Positions 1 to 5,476 of a stretch of DNA of 6,329 bases are shown here, in pieces. A program made the translations under genes and the position numbers. The first letter of the stretch is position 1. Every line of letters starts with the position of its first letter. The notes beneath the pieces were generated by a model. It was given only the letters and a program-made list of their open reading frames with translations, was not told the origin of the DNA and made no database searches. This DNA comes from NORP240 sp942492445 (GTDB lineage: Bacteria; Pseudomonadota; Gammaproteobacteria; Pseudomonadales; Pseudohongiellaceae), in NCBI GenBank assembly GCA_942492445.1, contig CALOEW010000037.1:1-6329 (forward strand). Reading direction: 5' to 3'.

Positions 1-948
1 GTGGATGGCGATATACGCCGAATAAATGTGCCGGAGATGGACCATAAGGAAGTCTACAACCTTATTTACGAAATCATGAATGACAAGCAGCGCAAGGATT
101 TCGAAGAGTTCATGGAAACCGACTTTTCCTTCGAAATACCCGGCCTGGCGCGCTTCCGGGTAAATGCATTCAACCAGAATCGCGGTGCGGCGGCGGTGTT
201 TCGGACTATTCCCTCAAAAGTGCTGACCATGGAGCAGCTGGGCATGGGTGAGGTGTTCCGCAAGATCGCCAGAGTGCCCCGTGGACTGGTGGTAGTCACC
301 GGACCAACCGGTTCCGGTAAAAGTACTTCCCTGGCAGCCATGATCGACTATATCAATTCGGAAAAATACGAACACATTCTCACCATCGAGGATCCGATCG
401 AATTTGTGCACACCAGCAAGAAGGCTCTAATCAATCAACGTGAGGTGCATCGGGATACCCTTGGATTCAACGAGGCATTACGATCGGCACTGCGCGAGGA
501 CCCGGATATCATCCTGGTCGGTGAATTGCGGGACCTTGAAACTATCCGCCTGGCGCTTACAGCCGCCGAGACCGGACACCTGGTATTCGGCACCCTGCAC
601 ACCACGTCAGCGGCCAAGACCATCGACCGTATCATCGACGTATTCCCTGCCGCAGAAAAAGACATGGTTCGCTCCATGTTGTCGGAGTCTCTGCAGGCGG
701 TGGTTTCCCAGACTCTCCTCAAACGTCCGGGGGGCGGCCGTGTGGCAGCTCATGAAATCATGATCGGAACATCTGCCATTCGAAACCTGATTCGCGAAGA
801 CAAGGTGGCACAGATGTATTCCGCGATTCAGACCGGTGCATCGACGGGTATGCAGACCCTGGACCAGTGCCTGAAAGAGCTGCTCGCCAAGGGCCTGGTT
901 ACCCGCGAAGATGCCCGTGCCAAGGCGAAGATGCCGGATAACTTCTGA
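1..948 (+). CDS. pilT: Type IV pilus retraction ATPase PilT (5'-truncated by window edge)
   Basis: PilT is the cytoplasmic hexameric ATPase that depolymerises type IV pili and drives twitching motility. The 315 visible residues hold the PilT/GspE secretion ATPase core: Walker A GPTGSGKST (101-109), Asp box ILTIEDPIEF (126-135), Walker B DPDIILVGELRD (168-179 region), His box TGHLVFGTLHTT (191-202) and the PilT-typical AIRNLIRE motif (259-266). The NQREVHRDTLGF stretch near 145-156 is also characteristic. The first codon, GTG, aligns with an internal Val of Pseudomonas PilT (VDGD), so it is not the true start. About 29 residues lie outside the window, which gives an inferred 344 residues, the P. 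aeruginosa length. The stop is TGA at 946. PilU was considered, but the core and C-terminus follow PilT. No pilU lies downstream; the next gene is convergent. The family call is very secure. Confidence 0.97.
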   Translation: MDGDIRRINVPEMDHKEVYNLIYEIMNDKQRKDFEEFMETDFSFEIPGLARFRVNAFNQNRGAAAVFRTIPSKVLTMEQLGMGEVFRKIARVPRGLVVVTGPTGSGKSTSLAAMIDYINSEKYEHILTIEDPIEFVHTSKKALINQREVHRDTLGFNEALRSALREDPDIILVGELRDLETIRLALTAAETGHLVFGTLHTTSAAKTIDRIIDVFPAAEKDMVRSMLSESLQAVVSQTLLKRPGGGRVAAHEIMIGTSAIRNLIREDKVAQMYSAIQTGASTGMQTLDQCLKELLAKGLVTREDARAKAKMPDNF

Positions 949-980
949 AAAATGGCGCAGAACCTGGTTTCAGGGCGCAA

Positions 981-1060
981 GGGCCAGCCCGGCGACAGCT
1001 TTCTCCATGGGGCCTTAATGCCGCACAGAAGCTTTTCACCAGCTGGCCCCGGGCATTTTT
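981..1060. terminator. Candidate terminator/inverted repeat between convergent genes
   Basis: The 133-bp gap between pilT and the convergent SRPBCC gene has no credible ORF. It holds perfect 8-bp arms, GGGCCAGC (981-988) and GCTGGCCC (1042-1049). A competing pairing is GGGGCC (1009-1014) with GGCCCC (1045-1050). A run of five T follows at 1056-1060 on the plus strand. The loops are long (53 and 30 nt), so this is not a textbook intrinsic terminator. Its position makes a role in ending pilT transcription plausible. This is inference. Confidence 0.3.
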
Positions 1061-1081
1061 CAAGGGACGCCAATCGCCGAG

Positions 1082-1573
1082 TTACCGGGCTTCGGCAATA
1101 TTTTTCATAGTCTGAAGGGCGTTTTCAAACGTGGCACGGCGCCGGGAGACATCTGCGTCCCTGGCTGCCTGATCAGGATGATTGGAGACGTCCAGCATCA
1201 GGGTATAGATAAGTCGGGTACGGTCGTTGCCGAGCGGACGGGCCTCCATGAAGCCGTGGTAGAGGTTGTAGAACTGGCCTTCCTGAACCGGTTGCGTGTA
1301 GCCGTAGGAGAGCTCGGTCTGAGCCACCAGAATTTCCAGGATACGCCCGCCAGCCAGCGCCCTGACAGAGCCTATGCCACCGTCACCGGAGGTGATCTCG
1401 CAATCCAGGTTCAACCACTCGCTGATATCACAGTAGCCTCCGATTGCGGCCCAGACTTCCCCGGCCGGCCGGTCGATCTCAATATCCATTTCAATCCGGG
1501 TGTATTCCGGTTCTGCCAGGGCCAGGTTGCAGAAGGCCAGTAAGGCAGTGCAGGCGATAATCAGTCTGTTCAT
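1082..1573 (-). CDS. Exported SRPBCC (START/Bet v1-like) family protein
   Basis: This 163-residue protein probably has the SRPBCC helix-grip fold, which binds a hydrophobic ligand; no specific function can be named. Residues 1-20 form a Sec signal peptide: Asn-Arg after Met, a hydrophobic core, then ALA before EPEY, so cleavage is expected after residue 20. There is no lipobox (F precedes C15). The mature part shows the family pattern: an amphipathic strand, then RPAGEVWAAIGGYCDISEW (36-53), a glycine-rich GDGGIGSVRAL segment with GGRILEIL (63-82), ELSYGYTQP (87-95) and a long C-terminal helix (about 137-161). The ATG at 1573 was chosen because GGAGA sits 5 nt upstream and the signal peptide starts there; a 30-residue upstream extension of the frame looks non-coding. 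It lies 194 nt downstream of ruvX on the same strand, so it is probably a separate transcription unit. Most exported or membrane-linked SRPBCC proteins remain uncharacterised. Confidence 0.85.
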   Translation of the reverse strand: MNRLIIACTALLAFCNLALAEPEYTRIEMDIEIDRPAGEVWAAIGGYCDISEWLNLDCEITSGDGGIGSVRALAGGRILEILVAQTELSYGYTQPVQEGQFYNLYHGFMEARPLGNDRTRLIYTLMLDVSNHPDQAARDADVSRRRATFENALQTMKNIAEAR

Positions 1574-1578
1574 AAATT

Positions 1579-1583
1579 TCTCC
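1579..1583 (-). promoter_or_regulatory. Ribosome binding site of the SRPBCC gene
   Basis: On the minus strand GGAGA lies 5 nt before ATG 1573, a near-ideal Shine-Dalgarno. It decides the start in favour of 1573 over the longer frame beginning at 1663. Confidence 0.7.
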
Positions 1584-1634
1584 ACAGTAAGGGCAGAATA
1601 CTTGCCGATTTTTAAGTTATTTTGTGCCCCAGTG

Positions 1635-1663
1635 AGAGTAATCGGTTGTTGCCCCGGGGTCAA
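1635..1663 (-). promoter_or_regulatory. Candidate sigma-70 promoter for the SRPBCC gene
   Basis: On the minus strand TTGACC (1663-1658) and TACTCT (1640-1635) are separated by exactly 17 nt. The -35 matches the consensus at five of six positions and the -10 at three of six. Transcription would start near 1628 and give a 5' leader of about 55 nt that is AT-rich just below the start. Predicted by eye only. Confidence 0.35.
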
Positions 1664-1709
1664 AGCCTCGAGAAGCCCTTTTTTGACGGCCTCGACAAAC
1701 AGAACTTAC

Positions 1710-1747
1710 CGGGGGCCGGATCAGTATTCTCAGATCGACGTCCCCCG
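1710..1747 (-). terminator. Weak terminator-like hairpin downstream of ruvX
   Basis: CGGGGG (1710-1715) pairs with CCCCCG (1742-1747), and an inner GATC/GATC pair (1719-1722 with 1733-1736) extends the stem around a 10-nt loop. It lies 20 nt past the ruvX stop, where the four-gene operon should end. On the minus strand the hairpin is followed by moderately T-rich sequence (TAAGTTCTGTTTGT), not a clean U-tract, so intrinsic termination is only possible. Confidence 0.3.
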
Positions 1748-1767
1748 CTTGGAAACCTTCAGCTCTG

Positions 1768-2205
1768 CTACACCAGACTTCGCAGTTCCGCAAACCAGCT
1801 CTCCAGAATCAACCTTGCCGCTATACTGTCCACCAATTCATCGCCGCGCCTGGCCAGGTCCCGGGCAGCCAGCGAAGACAGCCGTTCGTCAATGCCGTAA
1901 CAGGGCAGGTGAAAGCGGCCATGCAGGCGGTTGGCAAATTTGACCGCCCGCTTCAGCAACTCGCTGTCACTGCCATCCAGGTTGTAGGGCATCCCGACCA
2001 CCAGCAGATCCGGTCGCCAGGTGTCGATCAGCCGGGCTACCTGTTGCCAGTCAGGGATTCCATCCCTGGCCTTGAGGATGGGCAGAGGTGCGGCTGTGCC
2101 GGAGACTGACTGCCCGTAGGCAACACCGATGCGACGGGTGCCGTAGTCGAACCCCAGAGCGGTGACTTCCGAAGCGGCAGTGGCGGGAAACTTTTCCAGG
2201 GGCAT
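1768..2205 (-). CDS. ruvX: RuvX/YqgF family putative pre-16S rRNA nuclease / Holliday junction resolvase
   Basis: This RNase H-fold nuclease of 145 residues is reported to mature the 5' end of 16S rRNA; the family has also been described as a Holliday junction resolvase. Three family blocks are visible: GFDYGTRRIGVAYG with the first acidic residue D20, VVGMPYNLDGS (69-79) and the catalytic DERLSS (106-111), followed by VDSIAARLILESWF (125-138) with the last metal-binding Asp at 126. The segment between DERLS and VDS is about seven residues shorter than in E. coli YqgF as I recall it, missing a Gly-rich loop; the acidic residues are intact. The ATG at 2205 leaves the usual short N-terminus before D20. 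The Shine-Dalgarno is weak, consistent with translation coupled to algH 38 nt upstream. It is the last gene of the gshB–tonB–algH–ruvX operon, and ruvX next to algH is a widespread pairing. Confidence 0.95.
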   Translation of the reverse strand: MPLEKFPATAASEVTALGFDYGTRRIGVAYGQSVSGTAAPLPILKARDGIPDWQQVARLIDTWRPDLLVVGMPYNLDGSDSELLKRAVKFANRLHGRFHLPCYGIDERLSSLAARDLARRGDELVDSIAARLILESWFAELRSLV

Positions 2206-2243
2206 GGTTACGCTCGGGCGGCACTTTATACGGGTGGAGTGGG

Positions 2244-2822
2244 CTAGGAATGCCCGGCATCGGGCGACAGCTGGTTCATGTCGATTCCCAGCTGCGCGGC
2301 TGCGCGCGCTGCCTTGTTCTCGTAGTCTTCCGAGAATATCAGTTCGGCAGTGGCCGGTGCGGTGAGCCAGGCATTGTTGCCCAGCTCTCTTTCCAGTTGA
2401 CCACCGTCCCAGCCGGCACAGCCCAGCGCTATCAGGTAATTTTCGGGCCCCTTGCCATCGGCAATGTCCTGTAACAGTTGTTTGGACGTGGAAAGGCTGA
2501 ACCGTTCCCGGACCCGCAGTGACGAACTCCAGTCACCTTGAGAATCATGGATGATGAAACCCTTGTCCCGTTCAACGGGACCTCCAGCCAGTACCTTCTG
2601 ATTTTTGAACTGCGTGTCGTTAACAGAGCTTACGATTTCCAGTTCATTGAAAATATCCGCCACACTGATGGACATGGGCTTGTTGATTACGAGGCCCAGA
2701 GCTCCTTCCTCGTTGTGTTTCCAGATGTAGGTGACGGTGTGGGAAAAATACGGATCTGCCAATTGCGGCATGGCGATCAGGAGCTGATCTTCCAGAGAAG
2801 TTTGGTATTCGGAATCAGTCAT
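2244..2822 (-). CDS. algH: YqgE/AlgH family protein (DUF179)
   Basis: A 192-residue cytoplasmic protein of the YqgE/AlgH (DUF179) family. In Pseudomonas algH has been linked to transcriptional control of alginate genes, but its biochemical role is not settled. Diagnostic blocks are all present: LLIAMPQLADPYFSHTVTYI near 14-33, GALGLVINKP (40-49), VLAGGPVERDKGFIIH (77-92) and the C-terminal LGCAGWDGGQLERELGNNAWL region (about 133-153). The length is typical. The ATG at 2822 is the only usable start: the frame meets a TAG stop 22 codons upstream with no ATG, GTG or TTG in between. There is no good Shine-Dalgarno, so expression may rely on read-through from tonB, 76 nt upstream. ruvX follows after 38 nt. 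Confidence 0.95.
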   Translation of the reverse strand: MTDSEYQTSLEDQLLIAMPQLADPYFSHTVTYIWKHNEEGALGLVINKPMSISVADIFNELEIVSSVNDTQFKNQKVLAGGPVERDKGFIIHDSQGDWSSSLRVRERFSLSTSKQLLQDIADGKGPENYLIALGCAGWDGGQLERELGNNAWLTAPATAELIFSEDYENKAARAAAQLGIDMNQLSPDAGHS

Positions 2823-2898
2823 GTTGATTGAAACAGGGTTCGACGGTTGGTTAACGGCAGAGACAGGCGACCAGACTATCTCGCACTATGCCAGAATG

Positions 2899-3774
2899 CT
2901 ACTCGGTGGTAAACGCAGCCCCTTCCTGGAATCGCCATGTGCGAATGATTTCCAGGATATCGTATTGGCCACGCAGCTCCGGCGGAAACGGTTCGAACGG
3001 TGCAGCCAGGTTCACGATATCCACCGCTGCCTGATCGAGAACGGCGCTGTTGGATGATTGCAGGATCAATACCTCGCGGACCGAACCATCCGGATGAAGG
3101 GCCACAAGCATGCGCAGGTCCCCGAAAATCTGATTTCGCCTGGCTGCCTCCGGGTAGTTCAGGTTGCCCACCGATTCGATCCGTTTGCGCCAGCTGTCCA
3201 GGTAAAGGGCGTCATGGCTCTTTTTGGTTGATGCGGAGGAGATAGTATATTTACGCGGCTTCCTGGCATAGGCCTCCCGCTGCAGGTCCAGCTGTGCCTG
3301 CAGGCTGGCGATGGCCAGGCTGAGCTCTTCCTGGGTAAAATCGTCCCCCTCTGGATTTTCAGCCTCCGTGGATTCCTCTTCGGGGCTCTGATTCACCCGC
3401 TCCTCAGACAGGGCAGCGGTCAACACGGAAATGTCTGTGCTGGCGCTGTTCTGGCGGGCGGCCATGGCCTGCCTGACCGGCGATATTTCCTGAATCACAT
3501 CGGCGTTGAACTCTGAGGTAAACGGAGTGCTGGGAGCGGCACGTTCTTCTAGTGTCCCGCTGCCGGTCTGATTCTCCTGAGCCAGAAAATCCGCCTGGTC
3601 CGGTTCGACTTCGCTGCGGTACTGCGCCAGGGTAATCTCCATGGTGGGCTGGCTGGTTATCTCGTCCATATAGGTAAACCCCACGCCAAGAATGATCATG
3701 GCGTGAATACAGGCTGACAGGAACACCGTAAACCCGAAGCGTTCGTTCTGATTTTCACTGACGGATGTTGCCAT
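2899..3774 (-). CDS. tonB3: TonB-family energy transducer, TonB3-like
   Basis: A 291-residue inner-membrane protein expected to pass proton-motive-force energy from an ExbB/ExbD-type motor to the cell envelope. Residues about 14-36 form the single N-terminal membrane helix, and it contains SACIH (20-24), matching the S-x-C-I-H of E. coli TonB in which Ser and His are needed for energy coupling. The periplasmic spacer (about 40-190) is acidic and Gln-rich with a likely coiled coil at 145-170, and lacks the usual Pro-Glu/Pro-Lys repeats. The C-terminal TonB domain (about 192-284) is complete: YPEAARR, DGSVREVLILQSS, LDQAAVDIV, PFEPFP and RTWRF. The ATG at 3774 is preferred; an in-frame TTG three codons upstream (3783) is possible. 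It begins 12 nt after gshB. Synteny with PA0406 supports TonB3, which is needed for twitching in P. aeruginosa. No exbB or exbD is in the window. Confidence 0.88.
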   Translation of the reverse strand: MATSVSENQNERFGFTVFLSACIHAMIILGVGFTYMDEITSQPTMEITLAQYRSEVEPDQADFLAQENQTGSGTLEERAAPSTPFTSEFNADVIQEISPVRQAMAARQNSASTDISVLTAALSEERVNQSPEEESTEAENPEGDDFTQEELSLAIASLQAQLDLQREAYARKPRKYTISSASTKKSHDALYLDSWRKRIESVGNLNYPEAARRNQIFGDLRMLVALHPDGSVREVLILQSSNSAVLDQAAVDIVNLAAPFEPFPPELRGQYDILEIIRTWRFQEGAAFTTE

Positions 3775-3786
3775 TGTCGTCAACAG

Positions 3787-4737
3787 TTACCGGTTCAGTT
3801 TGGAGACGATACAGTCCATTAAATCACCTGCGATATCAAGGTCACAGGCATCATCCAACTCGCGGACACAGGTCGGGCTGGTGACGTTGATTTCGGTCAG
3901 ATAATCGCCGATGACGTCGAGTCCGACAAAGACTAACCCTTTTTCCTTGACTACTGGGCCAACCTGTTCACAAATCCAGCGATCTCTTGCGGTCAATTCA
4001 CGGGCTATTCCACTGCCTCCGGCGGCCAGATTGCCCCGGGTCTCCCCGACTGCGGGCACCCGTGCCAGCGCGTAGGGAATCGGTTCACCATCAATCAGCA
4101 GTATGCGCTTGTCTCCATTCACAATTTCCGGAATGAATTTCTGAGCCATTATCTGGTTGCTGCCACCCTGGGTGATGACCTCGATGATGACACTGACGTT
4201 TGGATCTCCAGGGCGCAGGCGGAAAATTGCCGTTCCGCCCATACCGTCCAAAGGTTTGAAGATGACATCCTGATTCTCACGGTGGAACTGTCGCAGTTTG
4301 TCGCCATTACAGGTAACCAGAAAGGGCGGGCAGCACTGGGGGAACTGCGCGGCAAACAGCTTCTCGTTGCAGTCCCGCAGACTCTGCGGGTTGTTTACCA
4401 CCAGGAGCCCCTCCTTCTGAGCTTCCTCCAGCAGGTAGGTGGAATAGATGTAGTGGTTATCGAAGGGCGGGTCCTTGCGCATGAGAATGACGTCCAGATC
4501 CCCCAGAGGCAATTCCTCTGTGTTGCCGAAGGCATACCAGTCCAGGGGATCTGCCCTGACCGTCAGCTCGCGCATGATTCCCTTGCTGATGCCGCTTTCC
4601 ATGAACAGGTCGGTCTGCCGCATGTAGAAAATCTTCCAGCCCCGTTTCTGGGCCGCCAGCAACATGGCCAGGCTCGTATCCTTCTTGTAATTGATGGACT
4701 CGATAGGGTCCATCACGATGCCGAGTTTGATACTCAT
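3787..4737 (-). CDS. gshB: Glutathione synthetase
   Basis: GshB joins gamma-glutamylcysteine and glycine with ATP, the second step of glutathione synthesis, in the cytoplasm. It has 316 residues, the E. coli length. It carries the ATP-grasp hallmarks in order: KLGIVMDP (4-11), VILMRKDPPFD (83-93), NPQSLRDCNEKL (116-127), IFKPLDGMGGTAIF (159-172), NGDKRIL (207-213), GETRGNLAAGGSG (231-243), VGLDVIGD (271-278) and the metal-binding TEINVTSPT (281-289). The frame extends 26 residues upstream to an ATG at 4815. That stretch is not like other GshB proteins and would lie upstream of the predicted transcription start, so the ATG at 4737 was chosen. AAGGA sits 12 nt before it, slightly far. It is the first gene of the operon, with tonB starting 12 nt after its stop. 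Confidence 0.97.
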   Translation of the reverse strand: MSIKLGIVMDPIESINYKKDTSLAMLLAAQKRGWKIFYMRQTDLFMESGISKGIMRELTVRADPLDWYAFGNTEELPLGDLDVILMRKDPPFDNHYIYSTYLLEEAQKEGLLVVNNPQSLRDCNEKLFAAQFPQCCPPFLVTCNGDKLRQFHRENQDVIFKPLDGMGGTAIFRLRPGDPNVSVIIEVITQGGSNQIMAQKFIPEIVNGDKRILLIDGEPIPYALARVPAVGETRGNLAAGGSGIARELTARDRWICEQVGPVVKEKGLVFVGLDVIGDYLTEINVTSPTCVRELDDACDLDIAGDLMDCIVSKLNR

Positions 4738-4813
4738 ATCGGGTTTCAATCCTTGGGGGTTTGGAGAACCTGTAATCCCGGCCACCGCCAGCGGGCGGCT
4801 CCGGGCCAGGGGC

Positions 4814-4822
4814 ATAATAGCA
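4814..4822 (-). promoter_or_regulatory. Candidate extended -10 promoter for the gshB operon
   Basis: The minus strand reads TGCTATTAT: a TG-N extension plus TATTAT, which matches the -10 consensus at five of six positions. No good -35 is seen 17 nt upstream (TCGCGG), as is often tolerated with extended -10 boxes. Transcription would begin near 4807, giving a leader of about 70 nt before the gshB ATG at 4737. The leader can form a small GC hairpin (CCGCC/GGCGG, 4785-4798). Confidence 0.4.
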
Positions 4823-4858
4823 ATCTTTCCATCGCTCCGCGACGCAACGGAAGCCGGC

Positions 4859-4897
4859 CTGCCCGAGCGAAGGGAGTTTTCAGTCTGCCCGACGAAG
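4859..4897. repeat. Imperfect direct repeat in the divergent promoter region
   Basis: CTGCCCGAGCGAAG (4859-4872) recurs as CTGCCCGACGAAG (4885-4897), the second copy lacking one G. The copies are 26 bp apart start to start, and the second lies in the -35/-10 spacer of the rightward promoter. The placement would suit a regulator binding two half-sites, but two copies of 13-14 bp could be chance. Confidence 0.35.
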
Positions 4898-4907
4898 CAG
4901 CTATAAT
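4879..4907 (+). promoter_or_regulatory. Candidate sigma-70 promoter for the membrane protein–glycosyltransferase unit
   Basis: A perfect TATAAT (4902-4907) is preceded at 17 nt by TTCAGT (4879-4884), a weak -35 with three of six matches. Transcription would start near 4914 and leave a short leader of about 24 nt carrying the AGAGG Shine-Dalgarno (4923-4927) of the gene starting at 4938. The box lies inside a short palindrome (GCTAT-A-ATAGC, 4900-4910), so the minus strand also reads TATTAT here and weak bidirectional use is possible. Confidence 0.5.
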
Positions 4908-4937
4908 AGCCGACCAGTTTCCAGAGGGTGCGCGGTT

Positions 4938-5456
4938 GTGGGGGTTATAGGGTTTGGTTGGGGGATCGGTGGCGTATTGACGATTCTGCTGTTCGCGGTT
5001 TATCGCCTGTCACCCATGGCCTTCGCTCTGCTGGAACAGTCTTTGACATCACTGCAGTGGGCTGCCCTGGTCTTCAGCATTGTGTATATGGCCTATGCCG
5101 AGGGTTACCGCGGTTTCCACAAGAGCTTCGCCCCGCGGCTGGTGGCCCGGGCAAGTTATCTGCGCAGTCATGCCAGTCTCGGCAGGATTTTCCTGGCACC
5201 GTTATTCTGCATGGGATACATCTATGCCACACGAAAGCGTATGATTCTTTCCATTTCCCTCACCTCGATGATCGTCTGTTTCGTGATCCTGGTTCGATTG
5301 CTCCCCCAGCCCTGGCGAGGAATTGTCGACGCCGGTGTAGTAACCGGGCTGATTCTTGGTGTAGCCTCCATTCTCTATTACCTCGTTCAGTCGTTTGTCA
5401 GGCCAGAACTGATTACAGTTTCCCCGGATGTCCCAGGTGCTGCACCGGACCGGTGA
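4938..5456 (+). CDS. Polytopic inner-membrane protein of unknown function
   Basis: I do not recognise a named family. The 172-residue protein is strongly hydrophobic with about five membrane segments (roughly 5-24, 38-54, 84-99, 103-122 and 128-150) and a short polar tail. The most distinctive stretch is the basic, aromatic loop between the second and third segments (about 53-82: YAEGYRGFHKSF, then APRLVARASYLRSH), dense in Arg, His and Tyr, followed by YATRKRM at 95-102; these positive loops are probably cytoplasmic. It starts at GTG 4938, with AGAGG 10 nt upstream; no in-frame ATG occurs before residue 27, which would remove the first membrane segment. The TATAAT box at 4902 lies just upstream. 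A glycosyltransferase follows after 20 nt (or 2 nt if its earlier ATG is used), so the two are probably co-transcribed and a role in the envelope or surface glycans is possible, but unproven. Confidence 0.82.
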   Translation: MGVIGFGWGIGGVLTILLFAVYRLSPMAFALLEQSLTSLQWAALVFSIVYMAYAEGYRGFHKSFAPRLVARASYLRSHASLGRIFLAPLFCMGYIYATRKRMILSISLTSMIVCFVILVRLLPQPWRGIVDAGVVTGLILGVASILYYLVQSFVRPELITVSPDVPGAAPDR

Positions 5457-5464
5457 GCATGGCT

Positions 5465-5469
5465 GAGGA
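5465..5469 (+). promoter_or_regulatory. Ribosome binding site deciding the glycosyltransferase start
   Basis: GAGGA lies 7 nt before the ATG at 5477, whereas the earlier in-frame ATG at 5459 has no clear Shine-Dalgarno, though it sits 2 nt after the upstream stop codon and could be coupled to it. The later start is therefore favoured and only shortens the protein by six unconserved residues. Confidence 0.5.
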
Positions 5470-5476
5470 CCAGCGG

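Noticed and set aside
1..3. GTG at position 1 as the start codon of pilT
   Set aside because: The codon aligns with an internal Val of PilT; the conserved N-terminal region is missing because the window begins inside the gene.
828..1073. Minus-strand 81-residue frame overlapping the pilT 3' end and the gap
   Set aside because: It is antisense to conserved pilT sequence for almost half its length, with no family resemblance or start signal.
1574..1663. 30-residue N-terminal extension of the SRPBCC protein
   Set aside because: It would bury the signal peptide inside the protein and ignore the GGAGA ribosome binding site 5 nt before the ATG at 1573; the extension also covers the predicted promoter.
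1665..1695. Short direct repeat GCCTCGA at 1665-1671 and 1689-1695
   Set aside because: Only seven bases in two copies; too short to be distinguished from chance.
4738..4815. 26-residue N-terminal extension of GshB from the ATG at 4815
   Set aside because: It is not conserved in the family, would start upstream of the predicted transcription start, and the 4737 start gives the standard length.
4282..4950. A 222-residue plus-strand open frame antisense to gshB
   Set aside because: It lies opposite a fully conserved GshB, has no recognisable domain and no convincing start signal; long antisense frames are common over GC-rich genes.
4928..5458. A GTG at 4928 opens the glycosyltransferase frame 177 codons earlier, suggesting a fusion protein
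   Set aside because: The extra stretch overlaps the membrane protein in another frame and reads as low-complexity, Cys- and Arg-rich shadow sequence; the family homology begins after 5477.
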